From contig NC_058046.1 of NCBI RefSeq assembly GCF_020085105.1, positions 12,928,175 to 12,992,174 on the forward strand: 64,000 nucleotides of DNA. Direction: 5' to 3'. Below, piece by piece: positions 56,101-64,000 of this stretch. The DNA is from Siniperca chuatsi (Eukaryota > Chordata > Actinopteri > Centrarchiformes > Sinipercidae). The notes beneath the pieces were generated by a model that saw only the letters and a list, made by a program, of their open reading frames with translations, was not told where the DNA came from and ran no database searches. Positions within the stretch are counted from its first letter, which is position 1, and the number at the start of each line of letters is the position of its first letter. Both the position numbers and the translations under genes were made by a program.

Positions 56101-59100
56101 GTGTCACCTTTATGATCAAAGTGACAAATAACATGTAGTTGTGCGGTGGTCCCATTGGGCCATCCCCCCTGTTAAAAATTAACAAATCACCGACTGGTTA
56201 TAACACTGATGATTATTTTAAGAGTGTTAATTTTTGTTAATAATTTTATAATTCTATCAATGTATACTGTATGTATCTAGAGGAGTTTAGACATGGACAA
56301 AGACTTTCGTGCAACTGTAGATTTGCATATTCATTATATCTGTTCAATGAGCAACGACATGTAGGCTATGTTGCTAGTTAAGTTAGCCAGCCACCAAGCT
56401 GTGTGTGTGTGTGTGTGGTAACATGAGTGTTTCTATATTTCTAGTATCATCATTGCTGAAGATACATGTTCCAGAACGGTTCAGTGACTGTTTGTCTATT
56501 ACCAGAATAAACCAATTGGGAATCCTGAACTGTGGTGTCTTTACACAACGCAAGATCACACCTGTTACACTTGCAGGGCAGAACTTTCCAGCATTTGGAC
56601 CGAGGGTGTACAAACGACAACATCTGGATCCAGGGTTCAGCCAGTCGATGAAATCATCTACCCAGGAGTTAGCAGGAATAGCCAAGTAGGATCTACAGAT
56701 CACATCATCAGTGGGTTAAAGGAAGGCAGGAATACAAAAGTGTGTTAAAGGATAAGACTAGTGGTATTCTATATTTTTCTTATAGTCACCCAAATCCCAT
56801 TAATAGACCAAAAATAACAATACCATCCATCAATACTTACTGAGACTGAGATGGAAATCTTTAAAAACAGATCACAAATATATAGTTTCATTTCTTTAAA
56901 AGTCTCAGTAATTTCTTAAAACACCTGGGCACTGTAGTTTTTTGTAAATGTCACTCAAACAGGAAAAAATAGTGCATTTGTTGGCGACTATTTTCCCGTG
57001 GATTAACACACATTTGATGTTCTACTGAGTATTTATAGCAGCAAGGTGGTGTGTGTGGGATTGACTCAAAATACACTATAGTGCCCACGTTAATAGTCAC
57101 AAAGAAAAATATCACCCAGTGTAATAGTGTGACTCATTGATGTATCTTTAATAGTTTTTGGACCACAATGGAGTTCTATGGGAAGTGGAATAAGCTATAT
57201 TGTGCTTTGGCTACACAGAATAGACTCTGATTCTATTTGTTCATTTGATCACTTATTATAGGGAATGTTTTGGGTGTTTGCTCTCTTTGCCTGGCACGAT
57301 CAGTTAGTTACCCTTTATCTGCTTAGTGGCATTCATGTAACTGAGTTTATCATTAACTAATCTGATTGGCTAGTATGTAAGAGGTTGCTACTATGATATC
57401 AGCAGGTTCAAGGATCTGTCAGTGACAAATAATGATGTGAAAGCAGAAAACCACTCTTACCACTGTACTGAGCAGGGTTGTTGTAGAGTTTTACTGAGCA
57501 GCCACATGTTGTTAATACCTAAAAAGTGTACAACTTTTCTAAACACCTATATTTTGTCCTGTCCAGATTATGAAAATGAACAAACTCACAGATCAGGGTA
57601 ATTGGTGGCATACTGGATTTTCTGGGTTAGTGAGAACTGATCACAGCCCACGCTGGAGCAGACTGCATTCATGCCCTCCACAGTGGTGAAGTTGAAGCCC
57701 CTTTTTGTTACAAAATAAACAGGGACTCCGACTTCAAAGTATTTGTACAGGTACTGGAAATAGTCCAGCATATAAGAGCCCTGCAGCGAAAACAGAATAA
57801 TCTTTGTAAGGTTACATTGAAAAAGGAATGTGCAGGCCTTCATTTATATATATATATATATTGCATTACTTACTTACCTGAGGCATAGCCAGCTCCTGAT
57901 CCAGACCCACGGTCACATTAAACATGAGGAATAAGGATCCACAAAGCATGAAGATGAAAACCAACATCTGAAGAGAGCACAGGACAGAATGTATTCAACA
58001 AATATCCAGTCAAAACCCGTCTATGAATGATAAGCAAATATTTTTTTATGAGAGCAGGAGCTTATGTGTATTTCACTAGATTTTATGTCATTGATAACCT
58101 TGGATTTCACATTAAAGGTACACCAGAGGCCACAGGTTGAAAATAACTAAGAATTTGTCTTATGTTATACCTAAAGGGTTAGTAGCTTACCACTATGATC
58201 CTGGTGTAACGGTGCAGTAGGACAGGGGCGTAGTATTTCCTCATGAGGGGCAGCAGTAAGCCCTCGTTTGGCTTTTTGGGACGCTGGGTTGACACTGTAA
58301 CACAGCAGAGCAGTTCACAGCGGTTGTTGTCTTGGCGCCGGGTGTCCAGGGACAGCAGAGCCACAAAGGCTGTCATCTGGAGGATGAAGTCCATGAGCAC
58401 GGCCAGAGCAGCGTACAGAGCAAAGGACTTCACTGCTGGCATGGTGGACAGGGCCCCTTGGGTAGCAGAACAGACACAGTTTGAGATTAAAGCATTGTAT
58501 AGAAACTTAATGGTCCCTTCTTACACACTATATGTGCACAGACTTGTATTGTAGTCAACTCTTTAAACATGTCAGCGTTACCTGTGGTACTTTGTTCATG
58601 TAGGATTTTTTTTCTAAAAGAGACTAAAAAGAATGTAAACGTTCCTACCTAGAAAGAAACAGACAGACTCAGAGAGACTGCACAGGAGCATGCTGGGAGC
58701 TACATTTCCAAGGACACGACCAATCTGCTCCTCTCTCTTCTCTCCAGGCCTCCGTACATCTCTCTACAAGGAAGGAACAGTAGGTTAATATTGGTAAAAA
58801 TGATATACATAGCTTACAGAATCAGCAAGACTGTACATTCATGGTGCACACAAATATACACACTTGGTACTCCAGAACAAAAATGAAGATGTTGTCAGCT
58901 CCAACAGCGAGCACCAGGAAAGGCACGACCTGCAGAATGACCAGCGAAGAGGGGATGCCGATCCAGGAATAGAAGCCCATGGAGGCAAGGACAGAACAAC
59001 CGACCACCAGGATCCCACCCAGACCCACCAGAAACTTGGAGTCCACCTACAGCACACAGAGATAAAAATCCAGATGTACATTTAACTCAGTGAACCTTTT

Positions 59101-62100
59101 CTTTTTCCCATATCTTTTGCTGTGTCATGTTTTCTGTATTGTATAACTTCATGGCCAATAAACCTACATGCTTCACCGTAGAGATAAGCGCTATACAGCT
59201 GATAGCAATTGCCAAGATATTTCACTTAAAACCACAAATGTCAACCTCATGGTCGCATTAAAGGAAAAGTCAAGGGATCACCAAAGTGAGTAGGATTCAT
59301 CCTCTGGGGACCATGAATGCCTGTGCAAAAATTAATGGCAATCCATCCAATAATTGTTAACTAGTCTGCACCAAAGTGGTGGACCAACCAACCGTTAGTG
59401 GCTAAACAAGCTGAGAAATGTGAAATGATGCATTATAATAAAGGTAGACATACTCTCTGAAGTCTTACCAGTATGCGTTTCCATGAAGTATACTCCCCCA
59501 GTGCCACAGCAATGTAAACAAAGATTACAGCATAGCTGATCATGAAGATGGGGATATCTTCTGCTGTTGTCCGATTAATCTCATCCTCCAGAGACCTCTG
59601 TAGACAGAGAAGTAAAGGATTAGGGTCTTGTGTGTTAAAATAGTGAGGTGTAAAAGAGGAGAGAACTCAACAAGCCCTTGAAAAAGTTGTCACGGCAGGT
59701 CAGCAGCAGATTTTACTGTACCTCTGCCATGTACGCAAAGGTGAAGTTGGTGGCAGGGTTTTTCTGGTAGTCCTGAACAATTTTAAGAAACTCTGTCTCC
59801 CACTGCATTGCCACTTTGAACTTGGTGTTGTTACGAGCATAGTTGTTGAGGGAGAAGGTCAGGATGAAAGCCTCAGCGTTGGTGAAGTCATCATCTGGGA
59901 AAAGCAAGACGTGTAATGTTCAAGTCAGTTGCCTTTTTGTGTTTATTGTACAGGTATTTCATGTGAAAAAGATGGTGCAGAAAGTCACTCACTCTCATAG
60001 CCTCCCACAGCCAGAAAGGAGAAGACTGGCGCTCCGTAATCAGCCATGCAGCTCATACCTAAATCAGTGATGTCTTTGAAGGACAGGGGAGAGCTTGAGA
60101 AGAAATGAAAAAAGAGAAGGGATGGTTATGTTGAAGTTTTTGAGCAATTACAGATTAATCAGTTTTTTCCCCAGTCTGATTTGAATCCTTACTTGAGGCA
60201 GTAGATTAAGTGATCTCTCCAGTCCACCTCTTTGGTCACTCCCAGCTCTGTCATGTTCACCTTAGCGTTAATGTTGTCCAGGCTGTTCTGGAAGTACTGT
60301 GGCAAGCTGTTGACCGCACAGTCCGTCAGGGAGGGGTTGGATGGGTTCAGCGGTGCGAAACACACATCCTTCAGACTTGCTGTGCGGTTCAGATCCTCTG
60401 ACCAGAACTCAATGTTCTAAAAATGGCATAGAAGATCAATCAATGTGTCAAAATCAAATGATGAGTTTTTGCAAACAGTGTCAACTGTCAACTTTCATTC
60501 TGGGCTCTTTACCTGTATCCGTTTCTGGAGCTCCAGCAGCTCAATGATGAGATCTTTGGATACAAGCCCACTAAAGTTCTGCGGTCCAAACAGCAAAGAG
60601 TTATATATGTGGCCTTTTCTGCCCGGCGCTGTCAAGATCAGCTGATTCGTCCTGAAGAAGGGGTCAAAGTATGTGTCGTGGAAGTCTTTTTCCTGGCGGG
60701 CGCGGCTGTTGGGAGCAGACCACAGCTCAACTGGGTCAGTGGTGAGCTCAATGGACTTGAGGCCAGCAGAAAAAACAACCACGACTATAGCAGACAACAG
60801 GAGCACCTTGAATGAAGATAAAATATTAACAACTGAGACACATCTTCTTCATCTGGCTGACAACATTTTTTTTCTTAAAGTCACTGTATGTAGAATTTTA
60901 ATGTATTTTATAAAATGTTTCAAATTATTGTTATGGTTTTTGTTTGTAGAAAAATGAGACAATCCTGGTGAAAATGTGTGCTTTAAGTCTATTCTTCTCA
61001 GTATCCCTGAGACAGATCTGTTTGATACTACCACAGAGCATCAACAAATTATCAAATTCTACACACAGTTGCTTTAAAGCCAACTATGTAACTTTTGAAA
61101 GTAGAAATAACACATTCTTCCTGTTGAAATGAAATGAAAAGTTGAATGAATAAACAATAAAATGCATCTCTGCTTAATGTAATACATACACTCAAAGGTT
61201 TTATTGCTACAGCCAGTGGCGGCTGGCCAATAGAGGGTGCTAGGGCGCTAGGGCACTGCCCTCCTTGAGCCACAAAAAAAACCCCATTACTAATAATAAT
61301 AATAATAATAATATTAAATTAAACAAATTATCAATATTTGTGTGTTTGAAATATGGAATGCACTGGTAATATGTGTAAAATATGATAGAAAATCATTTGT
61401 GCAACGTATATGCTTTTCGTACATGTCCTCTTTGCCTGTCTGCATGTCTCACCAGCTCTGGGGTGATGGAGAAATCGCCCACAAGAGGTGGGTCTGAGTA
61501 GCAGTTTAGCCAAAGATATGAATCTATGACATAAAATTTTGCCAATCAGCGTCCTAAAATCTAACCCGAAAAGGGCGATTATTTTATGCCCCAAGCAAGC
61601 CACTGCTGGTAGGTCAGGACCTTCTTTTTTGCAGTCTATGGTCAGGACCTCTACAGGCGCCATTTTCAGAATCAGAATCAGAATCAGAAATACTTTATTG
61701 ATCCCTGAGGGGAAACTCTTTTGTTACAGCAGCTCACTATCACGTCAGTGCACACAAGAATAGAAGTACTAAGCAAAAAAAAAACTATAATACAGGTCAG
61801 ATGTTTGTTGAAATTGACTGGATGTGGCACTGCCCTACCTAGAAAATTTTCACCCTGCCGCCACTGGCAACAGCCTTACTTGGTCTGGTATAATGTTAGC
61901 CAACTTTAGACAGATACTGCTGCGTAATTATTACTGAGTCAGTTGACTGACTGTTCAGCAAAAGTTACATAGTCTTACTTTAACTTGTCAAGTACAACAA
62001 TAAGCAGAGGTCTGTATTAATGCCTGCTATTATGCATTCTACTTTTGCTAGTTAAAAATACTTTGGTGAAACTAACCGTGAGGGGATAAGTGGCCATGAT

Positions 62101-63312
62101 GGTTCCCCAGCGCTGAAACTCTAAGCTTAGGAAAGCTTGAGCAGCCATGCTGTTGGTTTCAGCGCACATCACCTCTGATGGATCAACGACCTGCTGAGTC
62201 ACATCATTACTGTTCTGGTCTTTACCTTTCCTCTTTCTCTTTCCTTTCTCTTCATCCTGTCTTTTCTGAGACTTCACCAAGCAAGCGACAGAGAGGTAGA
62301 GAAGGAAGGCAAATATCAGGAGACAGAGTAAGATAATAGAAATCACGAGGAAGCCGTCTGTCCCCAACAGTCTGAAGGGGCTGGGAGGAAGTGGAGGAGG
62401 CGGCATCCTCGGGCATGACTCTTGGCAGTCCTGGCAGGAGCAGACCTGACCTCCAGATGGTGTGGTCTCATTACACTGCAGAGCACGTCCATTGTAGGGA
62501 ATCACACCCTTTGGTAGTCCCTCAGTGTCTCCCTCTTTTATCAGGTTGAAGTCGATGTCCAGTGGAGCCAGGCCATTACTGGAGTCTCCCTGGAAGTTAT
62601 ACCAGTGCTGGGGGTTGCACAGCTTGGCACCATACTTACCACACATAGTGGCAATGGCGAAGCCCCCTGTGGCGGGGATCCTGACGTTTTTACAAGACTG
62701 GAAGGAGGTGTCTGCAAAGCTGGTGCTGAGGAATGCCTGGTAACCTACCACGGCTTCCCTCGTCTTGCCCAGGTTAGTGACGTTCATGACCTTTGTGATT
62801 TTTACTGTCTGGCTCTGGTTGGGGCTACAGGTGTTGATGCAGTGCAGGTGGGCAAAGTTCTCTGCGCAGGAAGGGCAGCGGACCAGCACAGCCTTGGACA
62901 GGGTCAGACTCATTTCCAGGGATGACAGCTGTTTGATGGAGCAGCAGGCGTATGTGTTGTGCTCTCCACGGTCCAAAATAGGACACACCTGCAGCAAGAA
63001 CAGGTGCTATTTTATAAACTGACAGACTCAAATACAAGCTCACTTCTGTCAAAGGAATAGACAAAGAAGACTTAAGAACAGACCTACTCTACCATGCTTT
63101 ACTCAGTCCTGTACTCTGCTTCACTTAAACGCTAAGCAGGATCTACAGACCTCTTTGAGTTTCCTGTAGTGCTCTCCTGTGAGGTGACGGGCAGGGCTGT
63201 AGTTCAGACAAGGGACAATAGGAGGAATGAGGGCGGATCCTATCAACGGGTTACGACCACACTCCTCATAAAAAGCGCAGTAGCCCGGCTCATGTTGGGC
63301 CTCTGACAGTAC
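53162..63312 (-). CDS. npc1l1: Npc1l1, sterol transporter, 5' exon missing at the window edge
   Basis: Twenty exons on the minus strand, 5' to 3': 63151-63312, 62077-62988, 60513-60806, 60193-60416, 59993-60093, 59719-59894, 59469-59597, 58864-59046, 58649-58763, 58191-58456, 57878-57967, 57590-57780, 56571-56692, 55283-55412, 55134-55189, 54890-55040, 54486-54717, 53825-53938, 53506-53668, 53162-53400. They give 1349 residues. The first two exons encode the cysteine-rich N-terminal sterol-binding domain ([32 protein letters not shown]), then a proline-rich linker and the first membrane helix. The sterol-sensing domain spans the middle ([33 protein letters not shown]). Two further luminal parts and six C-terminal helices follow ([23 protein letters not shown]). 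Wording such as [14 protein letters not shown] and [12 protein letters not shown] matches NPC1L1, not NPC1. NPC1L1 takes up dietary cholesterol at the enterocyte brush border. The signal-peptide exon must lie right of 63312. Confidence 0.94.
54060..54470. repeat. Dispersed fish repeat with internal hairpin
   Basis: The npc1l1 intron segment includes CATTACCCATAATGCAAC and an inverted AACCCTGATGA / TCATCAGGGTT pair (54308-54342). I recognise this as a common percomorph repeat. Family name unknown. Confidence 0.5.
55668..56196. mobile_element. hAT-like MITE with exact 8-bp target-site duplication
   Basis: Starts CAGTAGGCGATTTG and ends CAAATCACCGACTG, inverted at 12 of 14 positions. GTTATAAC is found directly before (55660-55667) and after (56197-56204). 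The inside has repeated ATCCCCCTTGTTG phrases. It lies in an npc1l1 intron. Confidence 0.85.
56745..57240. repeat. Dispersed percomorph repeat in npc1l1 intron
   Basis: Contains phrases I recognise from a frequent percomorph repeat: ACTATTTTCCCGTGGATTAA, GAGTATTTATAGCAGCAAGG, AATAGTGTGACTCATTGATG, CAATGGAGTTCTATGGGAAG. No coding content. Confidence 0.55.
59215..59400 (-). repeat. Dispersed fish repeat, copy 2 (inverted)
   Basis: Inverse complement of part of 11630-12120: TTCATCCTCTGGGGACCATG and AAACCACAAATGTCAACCTC correspond to that copy. Confidence 0.65.
61214..61866. mobile_element. hAT-like MITE with a LINE end nested inside
   Basis: Termini CAGTGGCGG (61214-61222) and CCGCCACTG (61858-61866) are perfect 9-bp inverted repeats. 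Flanking octamers GCTACAGC (61206-61213) and GCAACAGC (61867-61874) match at 7 of 8. Both ends carry a GGCACTGCCCT phrase. Inside lie an (AAT)n tract near 61292-61315 and an inverted LINE 3' end. It sits in npc1l1 intron 60807-62076. Confidence 0.75.
61668..61790 (-). mobile_element. CR1/L2-like LINE 3' end, inverted and nested
   Basis: Inverse complement of the 3' end at 37110-37232: CAGAATCAGAATC tail, AAATACTTTATTGATCCC, GGGGAAACTC and TGCACACAAGAATAGAAGTA all have counterparts there. Confidence 0.75.
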
Positions 63313-64000
63313 CTGCATGGAAGACAGAGTTGTCAAAAATAATCACAGCAAGGGAAACCACATCATGTTGCAGGTAAGTGAAGAAGAAGGCACGCTTGTC
63401 ACTAGTAGAAAAGAGAAGGAAACTTTTAAATGCAGTTTCTACTCACAAGTCTGAGACATTTCAACACTGACTCTTTACAGACTCTTTTACGTTATATTGT
63501 AATTTTGATGTAAATTATGTATAGTTTTTTGGCACTACCTTGCATCTATCTCCATATGTTTTACAATGAAACACTGAAGTCAACAAATACCATATTAAAT
63601 AAAACGTTTAGGATGCTATTTTTAAAAAAGTTGCAATTAGCAACAAGGTTTGATCAGGTTTCTCATGTTCATCATCAGTAGATTTTTTCTAAAGACATTA
63701 CACTGCACTATTAACCCATAAATACCATAACAGTGTCATAATAACTTAACTGCTGTACTGTGTCCTGCCTTGTCAGCTACTTAATGCTACCTTGCAAGTT
63801 GCAAGATAAATAAAATGGAGAATGTTCAAGTACATTCAAGTCAAGGTTGATTACAACCACAATCAACATCTGTGACTACAGGAGATAACAAATCCAAAAA
63901 TCAGTTACAAATTGATGCATAATTTTCACATTAATCATTAAGTAACTCTTTAATAATTATCTTTCCATGTAGTCCATTTTTATCAAGACTTGAAAATGGA
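63313..64000. other. npc1l1: npc1l1 first intron, no exon seen
   Basis: AT-rich. I looked on the minus strand for a signal-peptide exon with a donor in the phase required by 63312 and found none convincing. The right edge of the window truncates the gene. Confidence 0.5.

Noticed and set aside
53162..63312. NPC1 instead of NPC1L1
   Set aside because: Segments such as [26 protein letters not shown] and the C-terminal tail agree with NPC1L1 and differ from NPC1.
63440..63520. Minus-strand ATG followed by a GTGAGT donor as npc1l1 exon 1
   Set aside because: It would encode only four or five polar residues in the wrong phase and no signal peptide, so the true first exon is more likely outside the window.

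Overview
This window is vertebrate nuclear DNA and almost certainly comes from a ray-finned (teleost, probably percomorph) fish. It holds large multi-exon genes with GT-AG introns. They encode vertebrate-specific proteins and are interleaved with fish-type repeats: RTE and CR1/L2-like LINE 3' ends, hAT-like MITEs with 8-bp target-site duplications, and several dispersed repeat families that I recognise from percomorph genomes. I see no bacterial, phage, plasmid or CRISPR features. I assembled exons by hand from splice signals, reading phase and similarity to vertebrate proteins I know. The coding totals of four genes divide exactly by three, which supports the models.

Layout. (1) 1-712 is the 3' end of a decayed RTE LINE. 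(2) 2088-10309 (+) is kdm2b, present here as the CXXC-PHD-F-box-LRR form that starts at a small 18-codon first exon behind a CpG-rich promoter; no JmjC exon lies in the window. (3) 14574-20328 (-) is rnf34, convergent with kdm2b, including a possible 42-nt cassette exon. (4) 22235-25721 (+) is the homologue of human C5orf34, divergent from rnf34, with a U12-type last intron. (5) 27471-30019 (+) is a reduced fyb1-like locus. The proline-rich segment and the terminal tyrosine motif are visible, but no helical SH3 domain is. (6) 30859-50044 (+) is complete rictor, 37 coding exons and 1732 residues, with a possible alternative 81-nt exon. (7) 53162-63312 (-) is npc1l1, 20 coding exons, convergent with rictor; its first, signal-peptide exon lies beyond the right edge.

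Synteny and function. kdm2b and rnf34 are neighbours on human 12q24. C5orf34, FYB1 and RICTOR are on human 5p12-p13, and NPC1L1 is on 7p13. The rnf34/c5orf34 gap (20.3-22.2 kb) is therefore a junction between blocks that are separate in human. The genes do not form a pathway: PRC1.1 chromatin targeting, E3 ubiquitin ligase, an uncharacterised protein, an immune-cell adaptor remnant, mTORC2 scaffold, and intestinal sterol uptake.

The most useful non-routine observations are the five MITE-like elements with matching 8-bp flanks, a promoter-embedded inverted repeat carrying a TCTCGCGAGA motif, the U12 intron, the SH3-less fyb1-like locus, and the two phase-preserving cassette exons. I found no convincing undescribed biological system.
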